This document shows, piece after piece, positions 40,653-51,906 of a stretch of 64,000 nucleotides of DNA. Position 1 is the first letter of the stretch. Every line of letters starts with the position of its first letter. The DNA is taken from the NCBI GenBank assembly GCA_905221605.1, contig CAJNDS010002460.1, positions 336,624 through 400,623 of the forward strand, written 5' to 3'. Both the position numbers and the translations under genes were made by a program. Under the pieces are notes generated by a model. That model did not search any database. It saw only the letters and a list, made by a program, of their open reading frames with translations, and was not told the origin of the DNA. This DNA is from Symbiodinium natans. Taxonomy: Eukaryota; Sar; Dinophyceae; Suessiales; Symbiodiniaceae.

Positions 40653-41157
40653 TCAAACATCAATGCGCCGTTCGCCACGTCCGCCTGCATTCCCCGGAAC
40701 ATTCTGGGCCTGAATCTTGATCCAGCTCGCGCCTTCATTCCGTCGACGATTTCTCTCTCGTTGTTCACTGGTCTCCAGAGACTGGGATCTGATAGTTGTC
40801 GTCATGGTTATAACCCCTCTTGTGGTTCGGAGTTTTGCGACACTCATCCGCAGCATGGGATATAATCCTCCTCGAAATCCCGCTCGAACCCCTATCCCGA
40901 GTTTTGGGATACCCCCCCGCAACATTGGACGTACTCCTCAGCGAAGCCCTGCTCGAATCCCTATCCCAAGACACCCCCCGTTCGAGTTGGGCGAGCTGCG
41001 TGACGAAGTCCTCAGTGGAATCAATTGTTTGCTGATCTCTGGGCGGGACGAGCGCTGCAATGAGGTCGCCCTCTGGATTAGGGTAAAAACGTTCCCTATC
41101 CCTGATCGCGGCGCAGTGTTCTCTGACATCTGTGTAGTCTATGTTCCTAGCGGACAC
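40653..41157 (-). CDS. Gag 3' region of element 2 (two overlapping frames)
   Basis: After the capsid-like frame stops at 41177, two minus-strand frames (40765-41157 and 40653-40925) remain open. One contains HAADECRKTPNHKRGY, which holds Cys and His residues but no complete zinc knuckle. They may be the shifted end of Gag or chance frames. Low confidence. Confidence 0.3.
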
Positions 41158-41176
41158 GGCATATTCCCGGGTAGCC

Positions 41177-42007
41177 TCAGGGTTGCGGCCCGCCCCTGGC
41201 AGAGAGATGCTGTGCCCAATCTTCCATGTACTGGTAGTTTTGGTCCGCCCTCCACTCCTCTATTCTTTTCTTGATTCTATCATATAACCAAGAGTGTGTT
41301 TTACCCTCTGCCGGTCTCTTCCTCCAGGCCTCGATGTCATGGTTCAAGAACGAAAGGCGCCGCACCTTACTATGCAGGATATCCCCCAGTTGCTCATCGG
41401 ACCATGTGCCTCGCCCCGTCGCTTCAACCCGCACGCGCACACTATCCCATTTGTCCATGAAAACGTCCAGACTCTCCACCTCGCATTGACCTGAGTATTT
41501 CTCACACGCAGTACGAGACAAGGCCTCGTTCAACACCTCCTGCTCCCTATTGGGAGAAACGCTGTAAAATCTCACCACCATGCTTAGTAGCCTCATAGCC
41601 GACATTGTTTCTCGCCCAACCGTTCGCTTGAACATCTCCCCCTGCACTTTACTGGCCAGACTCGTTGATTTGATCATATTCCGCAGCCCTTCCCATAGCT
41701 TGTTTTCCAAAGCCGCATACTTCAATGGTCTATCCAATTCGCTTTCACTCATATCCCTAACATGCAGAATCGTGGAGTATCCGTACTCCCCGTCGTAAAT
41801 GTACGCGCTTTTCACCGCCCGGGCCACTTCCCCAAGCCACGTGTGTAGATTCGCCGGATTGGGCTCCTCAGGAAGGATCATATCAAAGCACTGGTATACT
41901 ATCCCTAGATACTCCCGTCGCCTCAACTCAGGATCAACGCCACCATGACCGTCTCCACACTGTAGTGCCTGACGCATTCTACGCTGCTCTTCGCACGTCT
42001 TTTCCAC
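41177..42007 (-). CDS. Capsid-like Gag domain of element 2
   Basis: 276 codons, same frame as the upstream 504-codon segment and separated from it only by a TGA at 42017-42019. Helix-rich throughout: LHTWLGEVARAVKSAYI, ALENKLWEGLRNMIKSTS, VESLDVFMDKWDSVRVRVEA, SWLYDRIKKRIEEWRADQ. The succession of short amphipathic helices with Trp/Leu at intervals is typical of retrotransposon capsid domains (UBN2/Gag-like), which is the basis of the call. It contains no catalytic motif. Confidence 0.6.
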   Translation of the reverse strand: MEKTCEEQRRMRQALQCGDGHGGVDPELRRREYLGIVYQCFDMILPEEPNPANLHTWLGEVARAVKSAYIYDGEYGYSTILHVRDMSESELDRPLKYAALENKLWEGLRNMIKSTSLASKVQGEMFKRTVGRETMSAMRLLSMVVRFYSVSPNREQEVLNEALSRTACEKYSGQCEVESLDVFMDKWDSVRVRVEATGRGTWSDEQLGDILHSKVRRLSFLNHDIEAWRKRPAEGKTHSWLYDRIKKRIEEWRADQNYQYMEDWAQHLSARGGPQP

Positions 42008-42016
42008 TTCAGCTAC

Positions 42017-43531
42017 TCAAAACCGCATTGCGCTCATCTCCGCCTCGATGTTGTTCCGTTTTGTTGCCGCATCTATCCGTTCAGTGAGCTCCGTGATGAG
42101 ACCCTCCTGCGTCTCCTGCATGGTCCTGAGCCGCGCGTTCTCGTTCTCGAGCTGTTCGATTCTTCTCTGCGTTTGGGTTTTATACTCCCTCCATTCGCCC
42201 TTGTCCGCCGCATTCTCGTTTTGCATCTTCGCTATCGATTCACGCATCTCCTGAACCATGACTTCCAACTCTTTGATCCTCACGGATGCAACGAATGTTT
42301 TTGCGTCCTTCGCCTGCTGATCCCGCACACGCCGAAGCATCTTGGCCATCTCCGCGACATTTGCCTCTATTCCATCAATCCTCCCAGCGATCCTGACACA
42401 TGCGCTCCGCGCCCCATCGTCAGCGCAACTGTTGTCAGTTCTATCCGTGCTCCTCGCGATATTCCCGCGGTCCCGACTACTGTATTCTACCACGCGTAAT
42501 CTATCCCTCAGCTGCTTGTTCTCGTCCATGATTTCCGCATATTCCTTGCCCATCTTCTCAATCAGCTTTTCCGTGGCATCAACTCTCCCCTTCACGGTGC
42601 CTATATCACTCGTCATCCCATTGATACTCTCACGAATCTGTTGCAGAGGCTCCGCGATGTTCTTCGACATCGATACATCCATCGTCCCTTTCATTTGCTT
42701 GAGTTCGACGGCGACAAACCTCACACGAGAACTCATCCTGTCAACGCTTTTCGCTATCTCTTTAAACTCGTCCCGCTCAACATGATTGGCGCTTTCGCTC
42801 GCCTCTCCGCGCTCGCGGCCCAATGGTTCCACAGCCTTTGTCAACTCCTCTCTAATCCAGCTCCGTAGATCCCGAATGCTATCATTCAATTGCCGTTGCA
42901 CATTGCGTTCGACATCAATCATCTCGGCACGTTGGGTTATGGACTTCTCTTCAACCTCATCCAGTCTATCGTGGATCCTCCTGAGCCCATCCCGTATCTC
43001 GCCATTCATCTCCGTGGTCGCGTTCCTGATGTCTATAGTCACTCCTTCTATCGCATCAACTCTGCCCTCACACCCTTCATATTCCGATATTCCATTTCCC
43101 CTTGCGGCGGCATCATGTGATATCCCGTTCGGGGGTTGCGGGGGAGGGGTACTTATCGTATATTCCATCTTCTTGGCCCTCGTCCCAGCATCAATCTTTG
43201 GTGACCTTGCTATGTCCGAAGATCCTTGGCTGATGTCTCCTATTCTCCCATTTAGCGGCGCGTTCCCATTCAGTCTATCCAACACTATCCCAACGTCGAC
43301 TGCACCACCTTCTGGACCGGCCGAATGTTTCGTCCTATTCCCTGTCCCCTGGCGTTGTTCCACTCTTCGACCCTCAAGAAATGCCAACATCACGTCACTG
43401 CTGTGGTCGATGCTATTCCACCCAATGCTCAATCCTGCGTTCCTCGCTCCGAGCTCTATCCCCTTTGCGCCACCCATACTCCCCAGCCCTATCCCATCGC
43501 CACCACTTCGATCATTGCCCCACTCGTCCAC
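42017..43531 (-). CDS. Coiled-coil N-terminal Gag segment of element 2
   Basis: 504 codons ending at TGA 42017-42019. Long heptad-patterned regions: DIRNATTEMNGEIRDGLRRI, IAEPLQQIRESINGMTSDIG, MVQEMRESIAKMQNENAADK, RRIEQLENENARLRTMQETQ. An internal duplication of the ESI.KM/ESINGM type is suggested. Self-assembly through coiled coils would suit a structural Gag. The in-frame TGA may be a mutation or a readthrough site; trans-complementation would tolerate it if another copy is intact. Confidence 0.6.
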   Translation of the reverse strand: MDEWGNDRSGGDGIGLGSMGGAKGIELGARNAGLSIGWNSIDHSSDVMLAFLEGRRVEQRQGTGNRTKHSAGPEGGAVDVGIVLDRLNGNAPLNGRIGDISQGSSDIARSPKIDAGTRAKKMEYTISTPPPQPPNGISHDAAARGNGISEYEGCEGRVDAIEGVTIDIRNATTEMNGEIRDGLRRIHDRLDEVEEKSITQRAEMIDVERNVQRQLNDSIRDLRSWIREELTKAVEPLGRERGEASESANHVERDEFKEIAKSVDRMSSRVRFVAVELKQMKGTMDVSMSKNIAEPLQQIRESINGMTSDIGTVKGRVDATEKLIEKMGKEYAEIMDENKQLRDRLRVVEYSSRDRGNIARSTDRTDNSCADDGARSACVRIAGRIDGIEANVAEMAKMLRRVRDQQAKDAKTFVASVRIKELEVMVQEMRESIAKMQNENAADKGEWREYKTQTQRRIEQLENENARLRTMQETQEGLITELTERIDAATKRNNIEAEMSAMRF

Positions 43532-44373
43532 ATTAGCGATGGTCTGCTCCTTCTTCTTCGGCCCGTCAAGTCGTCCCGAGACCTCTCTGAGCTCTCCAGT
43601 GATTTTTGGGCCATGTCGTCCCGAGACCCAGGTCGTCCCGAGACCTCTCTGGACTCTTGAGGGAAGTTTGAGCCAGGTCGTCCCGAGACCTCTCTGGGCT
43701 CTCCAGGGATTTTTGGGCCATGTTGTTCCGAGTCTATCCCCACCCTCATGATCCTTTCAACGCGTTCATCTCGCATATCTCCCAGCTCCGCCGCCGCATC
43801 ACTTCTACGAATATCCCCATGAACTCGCGCATCGTGTCCATGAAGACCTTGAGGATCCTTCACCCATCGATCGGCGCAACTATCCCCATGAACTCGCGCA
43901 CCTATCCCAAGAGTATCCCGATCTCCGCCGTCTCCATCAGGACCAAAAGGATCCCATCTATCAACTCCATTGTTTGCTATCCCAACATCATCCGATCTCC
44001 GAGCATATCCCAAGTCGCTCCGTCCATGATGCGATTCCTCCAGGCAGCCGTCTCCGGCTAACATATCTTCCTCGACAACCCCGCCAAAAACACTCGAAGG
44101 CCCTGATATCCCATCATCCGCCCTAGGAGTCGTTCCATCTGAAAGGCTCAGATCCCATGGTCCTCCTCGTTCCTGACTATCCCCAATGCCTGACAAGTCA
44201 AACGCTTTGTCGTCCCCGCTCGCATTCTTCCCAAGTCCATCTCCATCTCCAGCGCACCCATCGTACATTCCGTTCCCTATTCCTGCGGGGGTGCGTCCAC
44301 TCCCCACATGTCTATCCCGACCCAAATCCATATATCCCTCTCGTGCCCGCTCGTCGTTCCACATGTCCGTCAT
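43489..44373 (-). CDS. First Gag segment of element 2, starting just inside the 5' LTR
   Basis: 294 codons from an ATG 64 bp inside the 5' LTR boundary. Polar, Gly/Asp/Arg-rich, low complexity, with repeats of EVSGRPG (43600-43740) created by a short tandem repeat. Around 43560-43580 the sequence fits better in the frame of the 504-codon segment (DGPKKKEQ in place of TGRRRRSR), so one base was probably lost or gained there. Confidence 0.5.
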   Translation of the reverse strand: MTDMWNDERAREGYMDLGRDRHVGSGRTPAGIGNGMYDGCAGDGDGLGKNASGDDKAFDLSGIGDSQERGGPWDLSLSDGTTPRADDGISGPSSVFGGVVEEDMLAGDGCLEESHHGRSDLGYARRSDDVGIANNGVDRWDPFGPDGDGGDRDTLGIGARVHGDSCADRWVKDPQGLHGHDARVHGDIRRSDAAAELGDMRDERVERIMRVGIDSEQHGPKIPGEPREVSGRPGSNFPQESREVSGRPGSRDDMAQKSLESSERSRDDLTGRRRRSRPSLMWTSGAMIEVVAMG

Positions 44374-44437
44374 GACGTTGAACTATCCTCGCCTCGCCTT
44401 CGGCTCAGTCGGTACAGAAACTACAAGGCTCTTAACC

Positions 44438-45229
44438 TGTGCGAAGTGTCCAAATCAAGGAAAACTTGCGCGTCGAAGAACTGAAAAACTGTGTCCACTA
44501 TTCCGGTTGATCAGACCCAAGTAGACAAGGAAGTTGGTTATTTACAGTTGTGAGGTGTTAAGTTGCTCCAGAAGTAACAGTATCCCTGTCAACGGGGAAC
44601 ACGAGGTAGCTAGCCAAGTATTCCAAGCCACTCCCGACGTTAACTATCGGAAGGATCCCCAAAGTTGCTATCTCCAGGGGGTGGTAACCTATCGTTCAAG
44701 ATGTATCCACTAGCCGTCCGGCTGCGTGTTGTACACCTATCCCAATATTCACCTGGACAGCCACCTATCCTCAGTATCCTCCGGCCTCCGGCTATGAGTT
44801 GTAAAGAGAACAGATAACTATCCCAAGGGTTAGGGAAGAGGATCTATCCCTCGTCGACGCCCGATCGTTTTAGCTCCTCTGGCCTCCGGCTGCGAGTTGG
44901 CTAAGCGGATCCACCACGTACAGGGACACTATCCACGGGGGCAAAACTGTACAAGTGGGGCGCAGCTACACGGACGAAGTCAAGAAACAAACAAAAGAGA
45001 AAGGAGAATGAATGTACAGTGTGCTTATGTTGCTGTCTTGTTGCCCTGTAAGCCCAGACAGCAACAGCACACGAAATTCTATCCAGGCCCCTCCATCTAT
45101 CCCAAGGCTCAGTGCGCTATTCCGGCTCGTCCGCGAGGAGGTCGACATCTATCCCGGAGCAAACCCGAAATCAACTGACATCAAAACAATTGCTCCCCCG
45201 AAAGTACCTGAAAGACGTGGCGCGAAACA
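44438..45229 (-). repeat. 5' LTR of element 2
   Basis: 792 bp, TG..CA. Followed on the plus strand by gttac, the second copy of the target duplication. The sequence inside it (minus strand ggttaagagccttg) is the primer-site position. Confidence 0.92.
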
Positions 45230-46089
45230 GTTACGGCTACGTTGAAGTCTCAAAGGTGACGTCCCATAATGGGCGCGCCCAAGGAGCGCCCCAAAAACAC
45301 GTTACACGCCTAAACCACAAACCCTAAACCCTAAACCCTAAATCTAAACCCTAAACCCTAAACCTTAAGCCCTAAGCCCTGAGCCTTGAGACCTAAGCCC
45401 TAAGCCCTATGCCCTAACCTAAGCCCTAAAGCCTAACCCTAACTAGCCCTACCTTAACCCCCAAAACCTACCCTTTTTGGTAGGTTCATGGTGTAAATCC
45501 TCTTGTAACTAGGGTTCTTGGGCATCTCTACAAAAAAAGTTGTGTTTTGGGTTCTTGAGTTAAACCCTGAAAGGCCCTAACCTCAGCCCTGCGCCCTCAA
45601 CGTACCACCGATGCCATCCCGTCTTCACGCAGCCCCTCCATTTGGAAGGTGCCAATGCGCAAGCCGGAACGGGCTCAGAAGTTTAGGGTTTTGGTTTTGG
45701 GGTTTGATTTATTGGGTGGAGGAACCCTTAGATGAAATCAACCAGAAATCGCGTACTGCTCGCGAAAAAAACCCTGGGCCCTCAACCTCAGTCCCCACCT
45801 CAGCCCTCACCTAGGAATATCCAGCATCGGTTTATGGACAGGGACTCAATTGTTCAGCTTCTCCTTTGGGACGATAATATGGGGGTGGGGTTAACCCTGA
45901 ACCCTAAGCCCTAAGCCCCAAGCCCTAAACCCTAAATCCCAACTCCTACATCCTAAGCCCTAAACCCTAAACCCTAAACCCTAAACCTTACAACTGGACG
46001 CCTTATGAGTTTTTGAGCTTTTCACGAGGGAGCCCTCTCTGCACCGTTTTTATGGGTTTAGGGCTTAGGGTTTGGCGGTTAGGGTTTAG

Positions 46090-46264
46090 GCTAGGTTTTA
46101 GGGTTTAGGGTTTAGGGTTTAGGGTTCAGGGTTCAGGGTTCAGGGTTCAGAGTTCAGGGTTCAGGGTTCAGGGTTCAGGGTTCAGGGTTCAGGGTTCAGG
46201 GTTCAGGGTTCAGGGTTCAGGGTTTAGGGTTTAGGGTTTAGGGTTTAGGGTTTAGGGCTTAGGG
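46090..46264 (+). repeat. TTCAGGG array between TTTAGGG units
   Basis: Thirteen or so TTCAGGG units (about 46126-46219, one TTCAGAG) with TTTAGGG on both sides. Confidence 0.95.
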
Positions 46265-46672
46265 AACTCGGTTTCCTACAACAAGGACTAAACCCTCTGC
46301 CCGCCTGCTGCTCGAGAGCGCCACCCCTGGTCCTCACCCAAACAGAGAGTTGTGTGGCTGGTCGAACCGAAACCCCAAGTTTAGGGTTTTAGGGTTTTTA
46401 GGGGTTAGGGTTTAGGGTTTAGGGTTTAGGGTTTAGGGTTTAGGGTTTAGGGTAACCCTACAAACACAAAACCCGAAATTTGGAAAGCTGTGAGCTATTC
46501 TGGGGGCGTAGGATGTTGAGGTGAACCACTGAACCACTTATGGCGGCTAGGGGTCAGTAGGTTTAGCAGTCGGAATCGGTTTAGGGTTCGGCTTCTCGCA
46601 GGGGAAGCGCCAAGGGGGCAGGGTGGGGGAGGGGGGAAGGGCATAGACTTTAGATGTGAAAGGGCTGCCTTC

Positions 46673-46990
46673 TTGTTGGCGCCCGAGTCTTCTTTGCTTG
46701 GTGTTTGGCTTTCCCTCTGCAGTAGCATCCCGACTGGCGGGGCTTCGGGGGACTCTACATGTGAATTGAGAATCAACTTTTGTCTTTCAGATAAAACCCA
46801 AACAGCACAAGAAGCCCCCAAACCCCAAGGGGCATGCGAAGAAAAAAAGGCACACCAGCCTGTCGACAGCCGCCATGAGGACAACGAAGAAGGAATGTGT
46901 GGTGGAGGAGTCAGGACTTGAATCCCAGCTGGCTGCGACAACCAATGTAGCTGTGGTGATCATTGCTAGATCTTGGGTGGTATTGTACCG
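46673..46990 (+). other. Open island, probably coding, strand and frame unresolved
   Basis: Two plus-strand acceptors are excellent (ggctttccctctgcag at about 46713; caacttttgtctttcag at about 46790). After the second, a plus frame stays open for about 70 codons (IKPKQHKKPPNPKGHAKKKR, then TKKECVVEESGLESQLAAT). Another plus frame and a minus frame of 148 codons are open as well. I favour the plus strand because of the acceptors and the basic N-terminal composition. Not recognised. Confidence 0.35.
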
Positions 46991-47256
46991 AAACCCCAGC
47001 CCTGGATCTCACATCCCAACCTAAAACTCTAAACCCTAAACCCTAAACCCTAAACCCTACACCCTAAACCCTAAACCCTAAACCCTAAACCCTAAACCCT
47101 AAACAGAAACGCTAACCCAAAAACGTAGGGGCTGGGTTTTATGGTCTTCGAGGCATTCTGCAGACATCTGCCAGGGCCAGAGAAGCCCAGGAGGGGGGTT
47201 TAGGGTTTGGGGTTTTGGGTTTAGGGTTTGGCTGGGTGTGGGGCCGACCTTCAGTC

Positions 47257-47644
47257 TCCAGGCCAGCCCCAAGCTAAGATTTCCTTATAAGACGCTTTGT
47301 ACCGAGGCCAGGCAATCAAATTTCAAAGGGGGGTAGTCCAGCAGCTGCTCGAATGCCGTATAATATAAAACGTGTGGTCCCCCGGAAATACATTTTTTGC
47401 GGGCTCGTTGGGTTTGGATCCAGAGGCCTAAGGGCTGAGGCTTCCTAAACCTTCAGGCCTGAGGTTGTCGGGCCCTGAAGTCTGAAGCCTCCAGGCCAGC
47501 CCCAAAGCTACGATTTCCGTATAAAATGCTTTTGTACCGAGGCCAGGCTATCAAATTTCAAGGGGGTGTAGTCCAACAGCTGCCCGAATGCCGTATAATA
47601 TAAACATGTTTGGTCCCCCAGACATATATGCTGTTTTTGCGGGC
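47257..47644. repeat. Tandem duplication of about 235 bp
   Basis: 47257-47405 and 47492-47644 are diverged copies: ccaggccagccccaa, tttgtaccgaggccaggc, gccgtataatataaa and tttttgcgggctggcc landmarks in the same order. No coding potential. Confidence 0.85.
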
Positions 47645-47654
47645 TGGCCTGGTT

Positions 47655-47960
47655 GGGATAGATGGACCCCCTTTAATTTATGTAAACTCATCCCTTTTAA
47701 AATCACGTGGATGCCTTTTAACATCATATGAAGCCTTTCAATTTCATATATACTCATCTCTCTTGAAATCGTATGGATCTCTTTTAATGTCACACAGTCT
47801 CACCCCTTTCAAAATCAGATGGAGCCCTTTGAAATTCATACAAGCTCATCCCGTTTAAAATAATATCAAATTCACACACAGTCTCACCCGTTTATGATCA
47901 TATGGACCCCTTTGAAATTCATATAAACTCATCCCTTTTGAACTCATATAAAGCCAGACT
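47655..47960. repeat. A/T-rich degenerate tandem repeat (about 30/60 bp)
   Basis: Repeats of cccttttaaaatca.atgga and tttcatatatactcatc type in alternating order. It follows the duplication without telomeric repeats between them. Confidence 0.7.
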
Positions 47961-48544
47961 GCCCCCCCTCCCCCACACTAAAGAGCGGGGTCCATTTGTT
48001 GAGGGGGGGGGGAAGGTGGGGGGAGCACACTAATCAGCAGGCAACACTAGGCTTTGGGAGCTGTGGGCTTTGGAGATCAGGCTTCAACCACAAGCCCAAA
48101 AGCCTAAACCCTGTCACGCGTAGGATACAACACATAAACCCTCAACCTTAAACCCGCAAGCCCGAGACCCGCACGTGGGAAGCCCGCTTCGACGGTGAAA
48201 CCCGTAGCACTAAACTCTGGATGTCAGCTCTCCAGCCATTCGAAGAAACACCTGAGGGTGCATCCCCTGAAACCCGAAACCATGTGGGGGGGGGGGGGGG
48301 GGGTTTTGGGGTTCTGGCGGGCGCCGGCAGGCCACGCGATGGCAAACTCAGCTTAGCGCCGGAGGCGCGGACTCGCTGGCCGCGGGCCGGTGCTGGCACG
48401 GCTTGGTCGGATTTGGGAGTTTACAACCATTTCGCTTGCTCTCGACCTAAAAATTCTTTGTCTTGTCGCAATGTGCAAACAACAAATGACATTTGTTTCA
48501 TGGAATCCAACACCGCATTTGTCAAACGCAGTTCATGATGCCTC

Positions 48545-49063
48545 TCATATATCATATACACACATGCGTAACAGCAACCCCCAAAGAGAAATGCCAGACA
48601 CCAACGCCCGTCCCACCTGACCTCGGCCCAGAAAAAGTAACTGTCTCCAAGAGCCAGCACTTCTAGCTGCTGAGGCGTCCTCACTTTGTCCGAGTGCTTG
48701 GGAAGGATTTTGTTGAATGCGCTGCTGTTGCAGGCCCGTCAGGATAGGTTGCCGACTTGTTTCCTTTCGCCCGCAAGCCCCAAAGCACAGTTTGAGCATG
48801 CACAGTGCTTTACCTGTAGATGTAAACTCACAGACTTCACGTCCTTGTTGCTTGGGTGTAAAAGCAATTCCACGTCCGTGTGAGTGAGCCATGTCAGTTG
48901 AAGGGCGATTTTGGGTCATTGGTTTCAATCTCTCAGCCTGCTGGTTCATGCCAACACCCGTCACAAACCAACCGGAACCCCTCCACTTTCTGACATGTGA
49001 CAAACGTTGCGGAATTTCCTCAATCCTGAAACCTTCATGGCTTCGAGCTAAACTACTACGCAA
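48545..49063 (-). other. Hypothetical open frame in a telomere-free stretch
   Basis: 172 minus-strand codons (contains EEIPQRLSHVRKWRGSGWFV). The stretch 48420-49630 has no telomeric repeats, unlike its surroundings, and another minus frame at 49311-49625 is open. No family signature and no splice support, so treat it as unassigned unique sequence. Confidence 0.25.
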
Positions 49064-50794
49064 TTGCAGTCACTAGCTGACGTACCCTGCCGCCCTCGCC
49101 GGCGCCGTCACCCGCGGCTGGGCCTGCCCGGGCCCATCGGATGAGCTCTGTACTGGGACCTAAAGCCCTACATCCGAGTCTGAAGCCTTCCGGGCTGCAG
49201 TGAGCCAGTCAAGCGAGTCCCCAGTCCTGCTATTGAAAACCAACGAATGCGAGGATAGCAACCCAATTCTCAAACGGAATTATCAAAGCCCACTTTAGAC
49301 CCAACCCATCTTATGTCCGAAGCCTTGGGCCGCTGAGGCGCCGACATCGCGGAGGCGCCGACATTCTGCCACTTGCCGGGTTTTGGGTTTGGGGATTTTC
49401 CTCTTCGGGGGTTGTTGTGTTGCGCAATATGCGAAAAAAACAGCTGAGCTGAGCTGAGCGCACTCCCGCGTGCTTCTCAACGCCCAGGTATTGGGCGCGG
49501 AGCCGGATGGTACAGAGCTCTTGGCAGGACCTTGCCCAGATAACAAAGGATGCTAGAGGGTTTAGCTTTGGGCCAGCGTGGGGCCCCGCGATAAGCACCA
49601 TGCCCAAACCCCTACAGTAGTCCATCTGACATCAGGCAGTGTGGCATATTGTACTAAGACCTATGCCCTTATCTAGAGGGTATGCGGCGGCGAGCAGGAA
49701 ACGCGCAACGCTTGATCCAAAACGGCTGCCGGATTTAAAAAAACACAAAACGATCAAAACAAACAACCGAGGGTTTAAGGTTTAGGCGCGGGTGAATAGC
49801 CTGAATCCTAAACCTCTAAGGGTCTCAGAATGGGCCCTAAAACGGGGACCCTCATGCACCCCGTACCTACCCTATGCAACCGAAGCATCCATACATCAGA
49901 ACCCTTTCAAGAAGGTAAGGGGACCATACTAAGGCCCCATGAAACTACCCTTAGACACCCCTGCCCGAAAACCTGTAAACACTAAGCCCCCAAACCCTAA
50001 ACCCTAAACCCTGAACGCTAAACACAGAAGTGACGCAGAGCCTTCGGGTGTCTCGTAGGGCTCTCGAGGGCTCTGAGGACTTCGCGGTTTTCTAGAGCTT
50101 AAGGCACTGCAGGGTGAATTAGGGCATATTACTGCTTTGGGGTTTAGGGAGGGTTTAGGGTTTAGGGTTTAGGGTTTAGGGGCTTTGGGGTTTAGGGGTT
50201 TTAGGGGTTTCGGGTTTAGTCTATCAGACGATGCATTTTTGACTCTCTTCAAGCAAGGGCCATTCAGAAGAGCCAGTGGTCTCCACACTCGCATCTGCCC
50301 GGTTTAAAGCCACAAAGCCTCAACTAAACCCCTAAACCCTAAACCCGAAACCCTAAACCCTAAACCCGAAACCCTAAACCCTAAACCCTAAACCCGAAAC
50401 CCTAAACTCCAAAAGCCCCAAACCCTCGTTTAAAGCCGTAAAGCCTCCGCCTTGCGATGTTCCGCCTTATACTAACAAATCCTGAACTGGGATTCTCCCC
50501 AAACCCTAAACCCTAAACCCTAAACCCTAAACCCCAGTTTAGGTTTAGGGTTTACAGGCCTTAAGGTGCCCTTGGCCACTTATTGACGTCTTGACCCTAA
50601 ACCCTAAACCCTAAACCCTGAACCCTAAACCCTAAACCGGGGGGGGGCGGATCAGGGTGGGTGTTCGGGTGTTTGGGTTGTGGTTTCGTCTTCCGGGGTT
50701 TAGGCCTTAGGGGTTGCAGATTCGGGTTCGGGGTTTCGATGTTGAGTGTGGATTTGGGGGGGCTGACAGAGGGGCTAGGGTTTCTAGGCTTTAG

Positions 50795-51012
50795 GGGCTC
50801 TTGGTTTCTGACCGTCCTGAGCTATCCTTCCTGGGAGTCTGGCAGCGTGGAGACCTTGAGGAACCTTTAGAAAGCTGGATTGAGCTTCAAATGCCAGGAG
50901 TCGTATGGACTGAATGCGGATTGAATGCGCATGGAGTGCGTCGGAACATGACCCGGCCGTCACCCGACAATCGGGCAGCCGAACGTGCTTGTGGCCCTGG
51001 TCGGCCGCAACC
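50795..51012 (+). CDS. Candidate plus-strand exon (DRPELSFLGVWQRGDLEEP)
   Basis: 218 nt between ctaggctttag|GGG and CC|GTAGAG. Open for 72 codons, phase 0 in and two bases out. Strongly protein-like (ESWIELQMPGVVWTECGLNA). The acceptor AG is itself part of a degenerate TTTAGGG unit. The next plus-strand island (51907) begins with the one base needed. Family unknown. Confidence 0.5.
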
Positions 51013-51906
51013 GTAGAGAAGCTTAGGGTTTAGGGTTTAGGGTTTAGGGTTTAACCCTAAACCCTACACCCTTAACCCTCCCAAGCTATGCGCCGCTTGC
51101 ATTGCAGCCCAAGAACCTGACGTGGGTTCAGGGTGTAGGGCTGAGTGTCTCTGAAGTACTCCTGAACCCAATCTTGAACCCAGGTTCCAAGATTCCCTCA
51201 GTCCTAAACCCTAAACCCTAAACCCGGCTTCCTACATCCCTTCAACGCATAACCCTCAATTCCGAAAGCCCAAATCCTAGATACCCCAAAACCCCAAAGC
51301 CTAGATTCCCGAAGCCCCAAGCCCCCAAAGCCTAAATTCCCTGAACCCTAAATATTCCCTGAAGCCCTATTCCCCAAACCCAAAAACATTAAGGGTTTAG
51401 GGTTTTAGGGTTTAGGGTTTAGGGTCAACCACTCAAATCCCAAAACAAAATTTCTTAACCCCAAACCATATAAAAACCCAAGCCCCAAAAACGTAAGTTG
51501 CCCAAACCTCGACACCCCAAGGCTCTACCAGGGAATGAAGATTTCAGGGTTTAGGGTTCAGAGTGTGTGTGAAGGGAGTGGAGTTTTGTTCAGGGTTTAT
51601 GAAGGGCCTTTAGGGTTTCGGGCGCAGCGCGATTACCGGGAAATACCCCCTAAACCCTAAATCCTAAACCCTAAACCCTAGACCCTAAACCCTAAACCCT
51701 AAACCCTAAACACCAACCATTGCGTGCTACGCTCTGCCCTGCCACGGTGTCAGAGTCTGGCCCGGGTAGGCACCCCAGCTCTTGGGCGGTCCAGCTCGGG
51801 CCCTTGAGAGTTAGAACCCCCAGCTGGCCTACTTAGGGTTTAGGGTTTAGGGTTTAGGGTTCAGGGTTTAGGGTTTAGGGTTTAGGGCTAACCCGATTTC
51901 TAACAG

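Larger units (their letters stand above)
35926..45229 (-). mobile_element. Complete non-autonomous LTR retrotransposon with Gag only (element 2)
   Basis: 792-bp direct repeats with TG..CA ends (35926-36717 and 44438-45229) are flanked by the perfect 5-bp duplication gttac (35921-35925 and 45230-45234). The two LTRs differ at about two positions, so insertion is very recent. Coding is on the minus strand, from the right LTR: a long Gag-like frame (44373 down to about 40650), then some 4 kb of non-coding DNA filled with tandem repeats. No protease, integrase, reverse transcriptase or RNase H motif was found in any frame, so it must move with enzymes supplied in trans. This matches the TR-GAG/LARD class of plants in organisation; I know of no named dinoflagellate family. 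Confidence 0.9.
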
